Shown: positions 16,666 through 26,299, counted from the stretch's first letter. The stretch is DNA of 57,193 bases from Sphingomonadaceae bacterium 3R27E2-A (GCA_005503165.1 SCNT01000031.1:1-57193); one strand, 5' to 3'. Notes: generated from the sequence alone by a model not told the origin. Program-made: numbers and translations.

Positions 16666-18342
16666 TTAGCGGCAGCTGGTCTCCGGACCCGAAAGCAGGT
16701 CCAGGCAACGCCCGTCGATCTTGGCCGGGTCGACCGGCAGGCCGATCAGCGACGCGAGCGTCGGCATGATGTCCACCGTCATCACCGCATTGGGTTGCTC
16801 GAACCCGGCGAGCCCCTTGCGCCAGAAGAGGATCGGCACGCGGCGGTCATAATCCCATACCGAACCGTGCGTCGCGACATAGCCCATGTCGGGCTCGGGA
16901 ATCGGCGTCACGCGCGGCTTCAGCGCGATGATGAAGTCGCCCGAACGCTGCGGATTGTATGACGCCCGCAATTTGTCCATCAGCGTCCAGACGTCGGGCG
17001 AGCGCTTCGACACCGGATGCGCCGCCAGCTCCTCGCCGGTCACCACCGCCTCGACCTGCGGATGCGCGCGCAGCCGCGGCAGGATTTCGGCAAGCGCGGC
17101 CTTGCGCTGCGCCGGGGTGAGCGCCTTCGACAGATAATAGTCGCCGCCGTCGCCGAGCAGCAGCGGCTGCGGCAGGCCCAGCCTGGCTGCGACTTCCTTG
17201 CCCAGTTCGGCGGGGTCCAGCTTCGGATCGACGCGCTGCGCGTCGGGCCAGGCGTTCTGGCGGTTGCGCTCGGGCAAATCGTGGCCGCCATGGTCGGCGG
17301 TCAGCGCCACGGCATAGTCGATCCCGGTCTTGTCGAGCCGCGCGAAGAAATCGCCGAGTTCGCGGTCGAGGCCCATCATCTGCAGGCACATCTCGCTGCC
17401 CTCGGTGCCGGTGCCGTGACCGACATAATCGGTCGCGGCGAGGCCGAGGATCAGCAGGTCGGTGCCGCTGCCCTCGCCCATCTTGCGCGCCTGGCGCAGC
17501 GCCGCCGCGGTCGCGAGCACGGCGCCATCGGCCTCGGGCGAGGCCAGGAAGCGGCGAAAGTCGTCGGCGTCGCGCGCCATCCGTCCGGTGCCGACCGTCG
17601 CGCCCTTGGCGCCGAAGGCGATGGCGATGTCGTGCGCGGCGCAATCGGCGGGCAGCGTCAGCGCCGGGCGCGGCTGCGCGATGGCGGCGGCAATTGCTTC
17701 GCTCGCTTTTGCCGCGGCTGGCGACAGGCTGGTACCGCGGTACGAGGCGAGGCCGGTAGGCGCGAGCCACATCAGCTCGTCGGCCTGGTGCCCGCCCATC
17801 ATGATCGCCGATCGGTCCTTGCCCGACACCGAAACGACCTGCGCCCCGGGATCGCGCGCCTTCATCAGGTCGCCGAGCGTCGGGACGAGCAGATGCTTCA
17901 CCGAAGGCGCATATTTGCCGTTGCCCGAGCTGGTGCCAGCGACGCTTTCATCCTCGGCGCAATAGATGCGCTTATCCGCGCGGCCGGTCGACAGGTCGAA
18001 ATAATGATTGGCGACGATGCCGGCGCGGCCGGGATGACTGCCGGTCAGGATCGTCGAGTGCCCGGGACAGGTCTCGGTCGCGGCGTGCGCCTGATAACCC
18101 GAGGGAAAGATCACGCCCGACGCGAGGCGCGCGAGCCCGCCGGTAAATTTCCCGCGATATTCCGCGAACAGGTCGGCCGAAAACTGGTCGACCGCGATCA
18201 CCACGATCAGCTTGGGCGGCGGGGTTTGCGCCGTAACCTTCGGTGCGGACGCGGGCGCGGCCGCCGGCTGCGCCAGCCCGGCGCCGGCGACGGTCAGCGA
18301 CAGGGTGGCGGCAAGAGCAAGAGTGAGGCGTTTGATCGTCAC
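16666..18342 (-). CDS. Secreted alkaline phosphatase superfamily protein, PafA-like
   Basis: This 558-residue protein starts with a signal peptide (core LTLALAATLSLTVAGAGLAQ) and continues as a type I phosphodiesterase/nucleotide pyrophosphatase-like domain. The metal and catalytic residues expected in PafA enzymes can be followed: Asp in VIAVDQFS, nucleophile Thr in TETCPGHST, Asn in VANHYFD, Asp and His in ATDYVGHGTG, Asp-His in TADHGGHD, and a late His in ATHGSVWDYD. It likely releases phosphate from monoesters in the periplasm. The start is GTG at 18342 with CGGAGAC upstream. proC follows 15 bases downstream. Regulation by phosphate is not evident from the sequence. Confidence 0.9.
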   Translation of the reverse strand: MTIKRLTLALAATLSLTVAGAGLAQPAAAPASAPKVTAQTPPPKLIVVIAVDQFSADLFAEYRGKFTGGLARLASGVIFPSGYQAHAATETCPGHSTILTGSHPGRAGIVANHYFDLSTGRADKRIYCAEDESVAGTSSGNGKYAPSVKHLLVPTLGDLMKARDPGAQVVSVSGKDRSAIMMGGHQADELMWLAPTGLASYRGTSLSPAAAKASEAIAAAIAQPRPALTLPADCAAHDIAIAFGAKGATVGTGRMARDADDFRRFLASPEADGAVLATAAALRQARKMGEGSGTDLLILGLAATDYVGHGTGTEGSEMCLQMMGLDRELGDFFARLDKTGIDYAVALTADHGGHDLPERNRQNAWPDAQRVDPKLDPAELGKEVAARLGLPQPLLLGDGGDYYLSKALTPAQRKAALAEILPRLRAHPQVEAVVTGEELAAHPVSKRSPDVWTLMDKLRASYNPQRSGDFIIALKPRVTPIPEPDMGYVATHGSVWDYDRRVPILFWRKGLAGFEQPNAVMTVDIMPTLASLIGLPVDPAKIDGRCLDLLSGPETSCR

Positions 18343-18420
18343 GGGCGTCGTCTCCGATACGGGCGCGTCAGCGCGGGCTGTCCTCTCGGCGAAAGCCGCC
18401 TATATGGCAAGCCTTGAACG

Positions 18421-20505
18421 ATGAATGGACATGGCTCGGGCATGGATCGCGGTAGGGACGCTTTTGTGACAGACCTTTGGCGCGGGCTGCTGGCGATGCT
18501 GGCCTTGGGGGCGCTGGCGCTCGTGCCCGCGCGCGCGCAGCCGGCGAACATCGCGCCGCGGCTGGTCGCCGAATCATCGGCGCCCGCGCCCGGCGAGACC
18601 ACTACGCTCGCGCTCGCCATGACCCCCGCCAAGGGCTGGCACGGCTATTGGCTGAACGGCGGCGACGCCGGATTCGGCATGAGCGTCGAATGGAACGCGC
18701 CCGAGGGCGTGACGGTCGAACCCTTCCGCTATCCGGTTCCCGAGGCGCTGACGCTCTTCGGCATGATGAACCACGTCTATGAACATCCCTATGCGCTGCT
18801 CGCCGACATCAAGGTCGACAGGAGCGTGGCGCCGGGGACCGACCTGACGCTCTCGGGGGTCGCCAACTGGCTGGCCTGCACCGACAAGGTCTGCGTCCCC
18901 GAAAAGGCGGTGATTTCGGTCAAGCTGGTCGCGGGCGACGGTGCGGTCGCCGCGACGTCGCGCACCAGGTTCGACACATGGCGCGCACGGTTGCCGCAGC
19001 CACTCGATCGTGGGGGCCATTGGGAACGGCACGGCGAGACAGTCCGCTTCGAAATCCCGCTCCCCCGCGGCGTCGCGATCGAGGCGCCGCACCTGTTCCT
19101 CGAAACCCCCGAGCTGATCGACTATGCCGCGCCGCAGGCGATCAGCCGCAACGGCGACTGGGTCGTCGTCGAGACGCGCGCGAACGGCGAAGCCGCGGGA
19201 CCGGTTGCGGCCTTGCTCAAACTGGCCGACGGCCGAGGTCTCGCGGTTAAGTTCGAGCCGGGCACGGTGCGCGCCGCGGGCCAGCCGCTGACCGCGCCCG
19301 CCAAAGGCGTAGACCCCGCGCTCTTCTGGACCGCGCTCGGCGGCGCGATCCTCGGCGGGCTGATCCTCAACCTGATGCCCTGCGTCTTCCCGATATTGAG
19401 CCTCAAGGCGCTCAGCCTTGCGCGCTCGGGCGGCGACGCGCGCGAAGCCAAGGTCGAGGCGCTCGCTTATGCCGCGGGCGCGGTCGTCACCGCGCTGCTG
19501 CTCGGCGGCGCACTGCTCGCGCTGCGCGCGGCGGGCGAGCAGGTCGGCTGGGCGTTCCAGCTCCAGCATCCCTTGAGCGTTTTCATCCTCCTGCTGCTCG
19601 CCATTGCGATCACCCTCAACCTGCTCGGCACCTACGAGCTGCCGTCCTTTGGGGGCGGGCAAAAGCTCGCGGGTCAGGGCGGCGCGGCAGGCGGCTTCTG
19701 GACCGGCGCGCTCGCCGCTTTTGTCGCGACCCCGTGCAGCGGGCCGCTGCTCGGCGCCGCGCTTGGCGCGACCCTGGTGCTGCCGGCATGGGCCGCCCTT
19801 CCGATCTTCGGCGGGCTGGGGCTCGGCCTCGCCCTGCCCTTCCTCGCCGTCGGCTTCATCCCCGCGCTCCGCAATCGCCTGCCGAGGCCGGGGCCGTGGA
19901 TGGCAAGCTTCCGCAAATGGATGGCACTGCCGATGGGGGTGACCTTGCTGGCGCTCGCCTGGCTTCTCGTCCGCCAAAGCGACATCGGCTGGAGCAGCCT
20001 CGGCACATTGATCATGACCTGCATCCTGTTCGTCCTGGGCTATGCGTATTGGATGAAGGGGCCCGACCGCGGCCATGCGGGCAAGCTGCTGCTGCTCTTT
20101 CCGCTGATCCTCGTCGGCGGCCTCGCCTATCATCTCGCCTCCGCCCCGACGACGGCGGTGGCCGAATCCCGCGGCGACGCCTTCTCTTCCGAAGCCCTCG
20201 CCAAAGCCCGCGCCACCGGCAAACCCGTCTTCGTTTACTTCACCGCCGACTGGTGCCTGTCGTGCAAGGCCAACGAGGCCGGTGCGATCAACCGCGAAGC
20301 CGCTCAGCGGGCCTTCGAGAAGAAAGGAGTCGTCACCCTCGTCGGCGACTGGACCAACGGCGACCCGATGATCACGCGCACCCTCGCCGAGCATGGGCGC
20401 AACAGCGTGCCGCTCTATCTCTGGTACGCCCCCGGCGCCGCCAAACCCGAAATCCTGCCGCAGATCCTGACCCCCTCCATGCTCACCGAGCTGGCCGCGC
20501 GCTGA
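18421..20505 (+). CDS. DsbD/ScsB-type thiol:disulfide interchange protein
   Basis: The 694-residue membrane protein passes electrons from cytoplasmic thioredoxin to the periplasm. After a signal peptide comes an N-terminal domain (about 40-290) with the cysteine pair CTDKVC (Cys153/Cys158), then eight or so membrane helices (about 295-565) with the redox cysteines in LMPCVFPIL and TPCSGPLLG, and a C-terminal thioredoxin domain with DWCLSCK (about Cys612/Cys615). The large N-terminal domain is nearer to ScsB than to E. coli DsbD. An internal ATG at codon 8 is an alternative start. Its TGA overlaps the tlyA ATG by one base. Confidence 0.92.
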   Translation: MNGHGSGMDRGRDAFVTDLWRGLLAMLALGALALVPARAQPANIAPRLVAESSAPAPGETTTLALAMTPAKGWHGYWLNGGDAGFGMSVEWNAPEGVTVEPFRYPVPEALTLFGMMNHVYEHPYALLADIKVDRSVAPGTDLTLSGVANWLACTDKVCVPEKAVISVKLVAGDGAVAATSRTRFDTWRARLPQPLDRGGHWERHGETVRFEIPLPRGVAIEAPHLFLETPELIDYAAPQAISRNGDWVVVETRANGEAAGPVAALLKLADGRGLAVKFEPGTVRAAGQPLTAPAKGVDPALFWTALGGAILGGLILNLMPCVFPILSLKALSLARSGGDAREAKVEALAYAAGAVVTALLLGGALLALRAAGEQVGWAFQLQHPLSVFILLLLAIAITLNLLGTYELPSFGGGQKLAGQGGAAGGFWTGALAAFVATPCSGPLLGAALGATLVLPAWAALPIFGGLGLGLALPFLAVGFIPALRNRLPRPGPWMASFRKWMALPMGVTLLALAWLLVRQSDIGWSSLGTLIMTCILFVLGYAYWMKGPDRGHAGKLLLLFPLILVGGLAYHLASAPTTAVAESRGDAFSSEALAKARATGKPVFVYFTADWCLSCKANEAGAINREAAQRAFEKKGVVTLVGDWTNGDPMITRTLAEHGRNSVPLYLWYAPGAAKPEILPQILTPSMLTELAAR

Positions 20506-21245
20506 TGGCGAAGCTGCGCGCCGACCAGCTGCTCGTCGATCGCGGCCTCGCCGAGAGCCGCACGCGCGCGCAGGCGCTGATCCTCGCGGGACTCGCCTTC
20601 ACCGGCGACCGCAAGATCGACAAGGCGGGGCAGCAGCTTCCCGATGACGCCGAGATCAGCGTCAAGGGCCGCGATCATCCGTGGGTGTCGCGCGGCGGGA
20701 TCAAGCTCGCCCATGCGCTCACCCACCTCGGCTGGGACGTTACGGGCGCGGTCGCGATCGACGTCGGATCGTCAACCGGCGGCTTCACCGACGTGCTGCT
20801 GAACCGCGGCGCGATGCGCGTTTATGCGGTCGATTCGGGGACGAACCAGCTCGCGTGGAAGCTACGCCAGGACGCGCGCGTGATCGTCCACGAGCAGACG
20901 AGCGCGCGTATTTTGACGCCCGCGCATATCCCCGAACCGGTCGACCTGATCGTCTGCGACGCGAGCTTCATCGCGCTGTCGAAGGTGCTGCCGGTCCCGA
21001 TGTCCTTCGCGAAACCCGGCGCGCGCATGGTCGCGCTGATCAAGCCGCAGTTCGAGGCCCAGCGCCACGAGGTCGGCAAGAAGGGCGTCGTGCGCGACCC
21101 CGCGGTGCACGAGCGCGTTTGCGCCGAGGTCCGCGCCTGGCTGGGGAGTGAAGGCTGGACGGTGGCCGATCTGGTCGAAAGTCCGATCACCGGACCCGAG
21201 GGCAATGTCGAATTCCTGATCGCCGCCGTCAACGGAGTCGCTTGA
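20505..21245 (+). CDS. tlyA: TlyA family 16S/23S rRNA ribose methyltransferase
   Basis: This 246-residue protein has an N-terminal S4 RNA-binding domain (RADQLLVDRGLAESRTRAQ, cited by its core VDRGLAESRTRAQ) and an FtsJ-like methyltransferase domain with the SAM motif AIDVGSSTGGFTDVLL and the strand DLIVCDASFI. TlyA enzymes 2'-O-methylate rRNA cytidines and can confer capreomycin sensitivity; the older name hemolysin is misleading. The ATG at 20505 overlaps the stop of the DsbD-like gene (TGATG), implying translational coupling. Confidence 0.93.
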   Translation: MAKLRADQLLVDRGLAESRTRAQALILAGLAFTGDRKIDKAGQQLPDDAEISVKGRDHPWVSRGGIKLAHALTHLGWDVTGAVAIDVGSSTGGFTDVLLNRGAMRVYAVDSGTNQLAWKLRQDARVIVHEQTSARILTPAHIPEPVDLIVCDASFIALSKVLPVPMSFAKPGARMVALIKPQFEAQRHEVGKKGVVRDPAVHERVCAEVRAWLGSEGWTVADLVESPITGPEGNVEFLIAAVNGVA

Positions 21246-21306
21246 CGCTGCGCCGCACAATCGCGAGACCGATGCAACGGATTCGCAGGTGGGGAATTTT
21301 GCGGAC

Positions 21307-21858
21307 ATGACCGAAATCGCTACGCCGAACCAGCTTCGCATGTCCTATCTCCGCTGGGCGCTGGTGACCGTCCCCGCGATCGTCCTGCTGGGCAGCCTCT
21401 CGGGCCTGCTCTCGAACAGCGGCTATAGCAATCGCTGGTTCGCGTCGCTCGACCTGCCCGCGATCACGCCGCCGGGCTGGGTGTTCGGCACGGTGTGGCC
21501 GATCCTCTACGTCTGTCTCGGACTGTCGCTCGCGATGGTGCTCCACGCGCGCGGCGCGAAAGGGCGCGGCATGGCGCTCGCGCTCTTCTTCATCCAGCTC
21601 GCCGCCAATTTCGCCTGGTCGCCGCTCTTCTTCGGGGCGCATCAGGTCACCACCGCCTTCTACCTGATCGTCTTCATCCTGCTGATGACGATCGCCACCG
21701 CTTTCGCCTTCGCACCGATCCGCAAGGCGGCGGCGTGGCTGCTCGTGCCCTATATGGTCTGGCTCAGCTTCGCCGCGATCCTCAATTTCCAGATCGACCA
21801 GCGCAATCCAAACGCCGAAACCCTTGCCCCCGCCGCCGCGAGTACCCAGATAGGGTGA
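21307..21858 (+). CDS. TspO/MBR family protein
   Basis: The 183-residue protein has five membrane helices and clear TspO landmarks: ITPPGWVFGTVWPILYVCLG in helix 1-2 (core PPGWVFGTVWPILY), NFAWSPLFFG, and LLVPYMVWLSFAAILNF in the last helices. TspO proteins bind porphyrins or cholesterol-like ligands and modulate tetrapyrrole and stress responses. The start at 21307 (MTEIATPN) is preferred; a GTG at 21289 would add six residues. A UUCG-capped hairpin (21872-21885) lies between this gene and the next. Confidence 0.92.
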   Translation: MTEIATPNQLRMSYLRWALVTVPAIVLLGSLSGLLSNSGYSNRWFASLDLPAITPPGWVFGTVWPILYVCLGLSLAMVLHARGAKGRGMALALFFIQLAANFAWSPLFFGAHQVTTAFYLIVFILLMTIATAFAFAPIRKAAAWLLVPYMVWLSFAAILNFQIDQRNPNAETLAPAAASTQIG

Positions 21859-21902
21859 CGGCAAGGGTTTCTGGGGTTCGCCCCAAAAAGGAAGTGACGA
21901 AC

Positions 21903-22223
21903 ATGCAGAGCGAAAACCGCTTTTTCGACGATCTGGCCAAGATGGTGAACGGCATCGCGGGCACCGTCGCCGGCGCCGGCCGCGAGGCCGAGGCCGCGAT
22001 GCGCGAGCGCGCGAAGGAATTCGTCGGCCGCATGGATTTCGTGAGCCGCGAGGAATTCGAAGCCGTGAAGCAGATGGCCGCGACCGCGCGCGCCGAAGCC
22101 GAAGCACTGAAGGCGCGGCTCGACAAGCTGGAAGGCGCGGCGGCACCGAAGGCCGCAGCGGTCAAGACCCCCGCCGGCAAGCCCGCGGCAAAGCCCGCGT
22201 CGCTGCGCAAGCCCAAGGCCTGA
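21903..22223 (+). CDS. UbiK/BMFP family accessory factor
   Basis: The 106-residue protein contains the BMFP (YqiC/UbiK) coiled-coil pattern: an N-terminal amphipathic segment FFDDLAKMVNGIAGTV and a second helix FVSREEFEAVKQMAATARAEAEAL ending in KARLDKLE (cores cited). The last 27 residues are Ala/Lys/Pro-rich and probably disordered. In enterobacteria UbiK assists the ubiquinone-biosynthesis complex and binds membranes. AAGGAAG precedes the ATG. It is followed 45 bases later by the YbjN-domain gene. Confidence 0.88.
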   Translation: MQSENRFFDDLAKMVNGIAGTVAGAGREAEAAMRERAKEFVGRMDFVSREEFEAVKQMAATARAEAEALKARLDKLEGAAAPKAAAVKTPAGKPAAKPASLRKPKA

Positions 22224-22268
22224 CGCAGCGACTCGCCACCTCGCGCGTTTCCCGCTAAAGGCGCGCGC

Positions 22269-22775
22269 ATGAGCGACGATATCTACGACGACGAAGACGG
22301 CCAGGACGCGGCGCCGATGGAAATGCTGGCGTCCTATTTCGCCGCGCACGACTGGCCGCACGAGATGGTCGGCGAGGACGAGATCGTCGCGACCGCGCAG
22401 GGCAGCTGGACGACCTATGAGCTGCGCGCGGTGTGGCGCGCCGACGACGGCGTCATCCAGCTGCTCGCCTTTCCCGACATCCGCGTCGTCGAGGACAAGC
22501 GCGCCGTCGCGCACGAGGCGCTGGCGCTGATCAACGAACAGCTCTGGCTCGGCCATTTCGAGCTGTGGTCGAACAGCGGCACGATATTGTTCCGCCACGG
22601 CATGCTGCTCGGCAGCGACGCCGCGCTGCCGCTCGACCTCACCGAGACGCTGATCGAAAGCGCGATCGACGAGTGCGAGCGCTTCTACCCGGTGTTCCAG
22701 TTCGTGCTGTGGGGCGGCAAGACCCCCGCCGAGGCGCTCGCCGCCTCGCTGATCGAAACGCGCGGCGAGGCCTAG
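22269..22775 (+). CDS. YbjN domain-containing protein
   Basis: This acidic 168-residue protein matches the alphaproteobacterial YbjN family: after the Asp-rich start MSDDIYDDED comes the domain with HDWPHEMVGEDEIVATAQG, WRADDGVIQLLAFPDIRV and the closing segment FYPVFQFVLWGGKTPAEAL (core PVFQFVLWGG). YbjN proteins resemble type III secretion chaperones in fold, but their role in these bacteria is unknown. In many alphaproteobacteria a ybjN gene is next to proC; here proC lies about 6 kb away. Confidence 0.88.
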   Translation: MSDDIYDDEDGQDAAPMEMLASYFAAHDWPHEMVGEDEIVATAQGSWTTYELRAVWRADDGVIQLLAFPDIRVVEDKRAVAHEALALINEQLWLGHFELWSNSGTILFRHGMLLGSDAALPLDLTETLIESAIDECERFYPVFQFVLWGGKTPAEALAASLIETRGEA

Positions 22776-22806
22776 GACCTAGCCCTATTCCGTTTGAGGG
22801 GGTCGT

Positions 22807-23754
22807 TTAGCGCTTCTCGAAGCGCTGCAATCCCGCGCCCAATTCGTTGGCGCCGATCGCCAATGCCTCGCCGCTCCAGTCGGCGACGAACACCGACTTG
22901 CGGTCCATCCCCGCAGGCAGGCTCGCGCGATTGCCCTGGATCACCAGCCCGCGCGAGGGATTCTTGCGCTCCTCGGCGGCGACCGCGATCAGCGCCGAAT
23001 AATTTTCCTTGTCGCGCCCCTGCACGAACATGTTGCCGACGATCTGCCCGACCGCGCCCGACGGCAGGTCGATCATATAATTGGTGCCGGTGCCCTGCGT
23101 GTCGTCGAAGCTGTTGTCGCGCACGTCGACCACGATACCGCGCGACTTCAGATAATGACCGCCGCTGCCCTTTTCGAAGCGCGTGCGCGTGACGATCACG
23201 CGGCCGTAGATGCCGGTATAGACGCTGTGCGCGCAGCTCAAACCGCGGTCGCAGCGGCCGAGGCGCGAGAAGGTCGAGCGGTCGATCGTCAGCGTCGCTT
23301 CGGGATCGTCGGCGGTGAGGATGCCTTCCTCGCTGTTGCGGAACATGCTGTTCACGACCTCGAGGTCGCTCGTCTCGAGTCGGATTCCCGCGCCATTGCC
23401 ATCGGGCACGCGCATATTCTGAAAGACGATGCCGTCGACCTTGGCGCCCGCGCCGCGCAGCACCAGCGCCGCCTTGCCCTCGCACGTCACGCCGTCGAAG
23501 ATCGCCTGCCCCGGCGCGGATGCAACGAAGGCGATGCGCCCCGCGGTCTGCACCGCGCAGTCGCGGTGATAGCCCGGCGCGACGGTGATCGTCCCCTGCC
23601 CTTCGCCGATCGCATCGACCGCATCCTGCAGGCGCGAAAAGCCGCGGCCGTCGATGCTGTACGGCGCGCCGCCGGTCTGGGCAGGCGCGGGCGCGGAGGC
23701 GACCGCGGCGGCGATGAGCAGCGCGGCGACGAGGCTGGGGCGGATACGAACCAT
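22807..23754 (-). CDS. Secreted right-handed beta-helix protein
   Basis: The 315-residue product has a signal peptide (hydrophobic LVAALLIAAAVASAPAPAQ) and a repeating pattern of short strands typical of parallel beta-helices: LEVVNSMFRNSEEGILT, LTIDRSTFSRLG, VIVTRTRFEKG, VVDVRDNSFDDTQG and GQIVGNMFVQG, about 22-25 residues apart. Such folds usually bind or cleave polysaccharides, but no pectate-lyase active site is evident. Four cysteines are present outside the signal. It stands alone, convergent with the ybjN gene. Confidence 0.8.
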   Translation of the reverse strand: MVRIRPSLVAALLIAAAVASAPAPAQTGGAPYSIDGRGFSRLQDAVDAIGEGQGTITVAPGYHRDCAVQTAGRIAFVASAPGQAIFDGVTCEGKAALVLRGAGAKVDGIVFQNMRVPDGNGAGIRLETSDLEVVNSMFRNSEEGILTADDPEATLTIDRSTFSRLGRCDRGLSCAHSVYTGIYGRVIVTRTRFEKGSGGHYLKSRGIVVDVRDNSFDDTQGTGTNYMIDLPSGAVGQIVGNMFVQGRDKENYSALIAVAAEERKNPSRGLVIQGNRASLPAGMDRKSVFVADWSGEALAIGANELGAGLQRFEKR

Positions 23755-23858
23755 GCGGGACTTATAGGGCAGCGCCGCGCGCCAGTCGTTTGCAAGGCTG
23801 GTTAATTTGCACCCCGTCCCGAAAGCGGACGCGTGCGGCGGCGGGGGTTAACGCGCGC

Positions 23859-24959
23859 CTATTCCTCGGTGCGTATGAGGATCATCTCGCCGATCAGGGC
23901 GAAGAGAATGAACGGCCCCCACGCCGCGAGGAAGGGCGAATAGGCGCCGAGATCGCCCATCGCGAGCGCAAAATTGTCGGCGACGAAATAGGCGAAACCC
24001 AGCGCCATGCCAAGGATCGCGCGCACGAACAATTTGCCCGACCGCGCCAGCCCGAACGCCGCAACCGCACCGAGCAGCGGCATCAATATCGCCGACAAAG
24101 GCCCCGAAATCTTGTGCCAGAGCACGCCCTTCAAGGCGCTGACCGGGCGGCCCGCGGCTTCGAGGTCGTCGATCGCGCTCTTCAATTGGAGGAAGGGCAG
24201 CTGGTCGCCCTTGACCTGCGCCAGCGTGAACTGGTCGGGGCGCACGCCCTTGGCGGCGACGATCGTGCCGAGCGGCTGGACGCTGCCCGAGCGGCGGATG
24301 AAGCGCCGCGCGCCCGTCAGTTCCCAGCCGCCCTCGACCGCGCGCGCGCTGTCGGCCGACAGGATCGACGACAGCACGCCGCCGCGGCGCTCGTAAATCT
24401 TGACCCCGGTCAGCCGCACCACCGGCCCGCCGGTCTCGACCGTCGTCGCGTTGATCAGGTCGTCGCCCGCACGCACCCAGATGTTGCTGCGCACGCCGTT
24501 GTCGGGCGGGACCTCAGCATATTGCACCTTCTGCCAGGCCGCGAGCGAGGCGGTCGCGCGCGCGACGATGCGCTCGTTGAAGGCGAAGCTGATCCCGGCC
24601 ACGAGGAAGGCCGCGAGGAACAGCGGCGCGAGCACCTGGTGCGCCGACATGCCCGCGCCCTTCATCGCGATGACCTCGCTGTTCTGGTTCAAGGTCGCGA
24701 GCGTCAGGATGGTGCCGAGCAGCACCGAAAAGGGCAGGAAAGTCTCGATGATCTGCGGGATTCGCAGGCCCACATAGCGCCACACCTCGGCATCGCCATT
24801 GCCCGCGACCGCCAGGATCTTGCCGCTCTCGCCGAGCAGGTCGAGCGTCTGGAGGATCAGCACCAGCGCGAAGAGGATCGCGAAGGTGCGGATCAGGAAC
24901 AGGCGTCCGACATAGAACGCCATGGTGCGCGAGGGGAAGAAAGCGAGCGCGTGCATCAT
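23859..24959 (-). CDS. lptG: LPS export ABC transporter permease LptG
   Basis: The 366-residue protein is a YjgP/YjgQ-family permease: membrane helices at both ends (about 12-115 and 275-360) flank a periplasmic beta-jellyroll region. Landmarks are LPFSVLLGTILTLATLNQNSEV (core LLGTILTLATLNQNSE), MKGAGMSAHQVLAPL, and the C-terminal FGLARSGKLFVRAILGMALGFAYF. With LptF and LptB2 it extracts LPS from the inner membrane. The ATG at 24959 overlaps the lptF stop (ATGA), so the two are translationally coupled; the second ATG at 24956 is equally possible. Confidence 0.93.
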   Translation of the reverse strand: MMHALAFFPSRTMAFYVGRLFLIRTFAILFALVLILQTLDLLGESGKILAVAGNGDAEVWRYVGLRIPQIIETFLPFSVLLGTILTLATLNQNSEVIAMKGAGMSAHQVLAPLFLAAFLVAGISFAFNERIVARATASLAAWQKVQYAEVPPDNGVRSNIWVRAGDDLINATTVETGGPVVRLTGVKIYERRGGVLSSILSADSARAVEGGWELTGARRFIRRSGSVQPLGTIVAAKGVRPDQFTLAQVKGDQLPFLQLKSAIDDLEAAGRPVSALKGVLWHKISGPLSAILMPLLGAVAAFGLARSGKLFVRAILGMALGFAYFVADNFALAMGDLGAYSPFLAAWGPFILFALIGEMILIRTEE

Positions 24960-26179
24960 TCGGCCGCCTGCAGCGCCGCCTGCTCTTTGCGCTTGAACAG
25001 CTTCGCCAGCCCGCGGATCTTCTGACCGGCCTTGGCGGCGACGCGCTCGAGCGCGCCGATCGGCTGGCCGCCGGGCACATGCGCGGTCTGGTAATACATC
25101 CACACCGCGAGCGCGGCGAAGAGCAGGAACGGCACCCACAGCGCGATCAGCGGGTCGACGGTGCCGCGCGCGCCCATATCCTCGGCATATTCGTTGATCT
25201 TGTGCTGGGTGACCAGCAGCACGATCGACAGGAAGATGCCAAGCGACGAGGTCGATCTTTTGGGCGGGATGGCGAGCGCGATCGCGATCAGCGGGATCAG
25301 GAACATCGACACCACCTCGACGATCCGGAAGTGGAAGTTCGCGCGCGATTCGAGGCGCGTCTTCAGCGGTTCGCTGCGGTCCTTGCCCGCGACGAACAGC
25401 TCGGGAATCGTCTTTTCGCGGTCGGCGCCGCCGCGGGTGCGAAAGGCGTCGATCTTGGGCAGCGGGATCGGCAGGTCGTGATTGTCGAAGGTCAGGACGC
25501 GCGGCACCGCAAATTTGGGCGATTCGTGGATCAGCACGCCCCTCGTCAGCCGCAGGATGATCGTGTCGGGATCGTCGGTGGCGAGGAACTGCCCCCCTGC
25601 CGCGGTCGCCGACACCGCCTGCCCGTCCTTCTGCTCGCCGCGTACGAAAATACCGCGCAGCGTCCGCCCTTCGTTCGAACTCTCCTCGATCCGCAGCGTC
25701 ATCCGCTCGCCGAGGTTGGTGAACTCGCCGACCTTGATCGACGCGCCGAGCGCGCCCGAGCGCAGCTCGAACTGCAGTCCTTCATAAGCGTAGCGCGCAT
25801 AGGGCTGGATGAAACCGACGATCGCGAGGTTGAGCGCCGCGAGCGCGAATGCATAGGCATAGGGCACACGCAGCAGCCGTCCGAAGCTCATGCCGACGCC
25901 CTTCAGCACATCGAGTTCGCTCGACGTCGCGAGGCGGCGGAAGGCGAGCAGAATGCCCAGCATCAGGCCGATCGGGATGCCCAGCGAGAGATATTCGGGG
26001 ATCAGGTTCGCGAGCATGCGCCACACCACGCTGACCGGGCCGCCCTCGTTCGCGACGAAATCGAACAGCCGCAGCATCTTCTCGAGCACGAGCAGCATCG
26101 CCGACAAAACCAGCGTGCCGAGCATGGGAAAGAAGATGAGCCGCGATATGTAGCGGTCGATGGCGGGCAATCTATTCAA
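24956..26179 (-). CDS. lptF: LPS export ABC transporter permease LptF
   Basis: This 407-residue paralogue of LptG begins IDRYISRLIFFPMLGTLVL, and shows PIGLMLGILLAFRRLATSSELDVLKGVGMSFGRLL (cited by LMLGILLAFRRLATSSE and LKGVGMSFG), a periplasmic domain and C-terminal helices followed by a basic tail (KAGQKIRGLAKLFKRKEQ). It pairs with LptG in the LptB2FG transporter. No in-frame ATG exists before the conserved region, so the TTG at 26179 is taken as the start, with a weak Shine-Dalgarno. lptF precedes lptG with a 4-base overlap. Confidence 0.92.
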   Translation of the reverse strand: MNRLPAIDRYISRLIFFPMLGTLVLSAMLLVLEKMLRLFDFVANEGGPVSVVWRMLANLIPEYLSLGIPIGLMLGILLAFRRLATSSELDVLKGVGMSFGRLLRVPYAYAFALAALNLAIVGFIQPYARYAYEGLQFELRSGALGASIKVGEFTNLGERMTLRIEESSNEGRTLRGIFVRGEQKDGQAVSATAAGGQFLATDDPDTIILRLTRGVLIHESPKFAVPRVLTFDNHDLPIPLPKIDAFRTRGGADREKTIPELFVAGKDRSEPLKTRLESRANFHFRIVEVVSMFLIPLIAIALAIPPKRSTSSLGIFLSIVLLVTQHKINEYAEDMGARGTVDPLIALWVPFLLFAALAVWMYYQTAHVPGGQPIGALERVAAKAGQKIRGLAKLFKRKEQAALQAAE

Positions 26180-26299
26180 GCTTTCGTCGCCCTATTACCA
26201 TGATTTGGCCGCAAATGATTCCGATATGCCGATGCAAGGGCGACAGGGACCCATGCCGGCCTGGCTGGCATGGCTATAGCCACTGGGAGCTAATGCGTC

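Noticed and set aside
19734..20504. A 5' extension of tlyA into the DsbD-like gene
   Set aside because: The extension is an arginine-rich shadow frame of the DsbD-like gene; the S4 domain begins exactly at the ATG at 20505.
21872..21885. TGGGG-TTCG-CCCCA hairpin after tspO as an intrinsic terminator
   Set aside because: The stem is only 5 bp and is followed by A residues rather than Ts on the coding strand; it may be a structural element before the UbiK-like gene but not a clear terminator.
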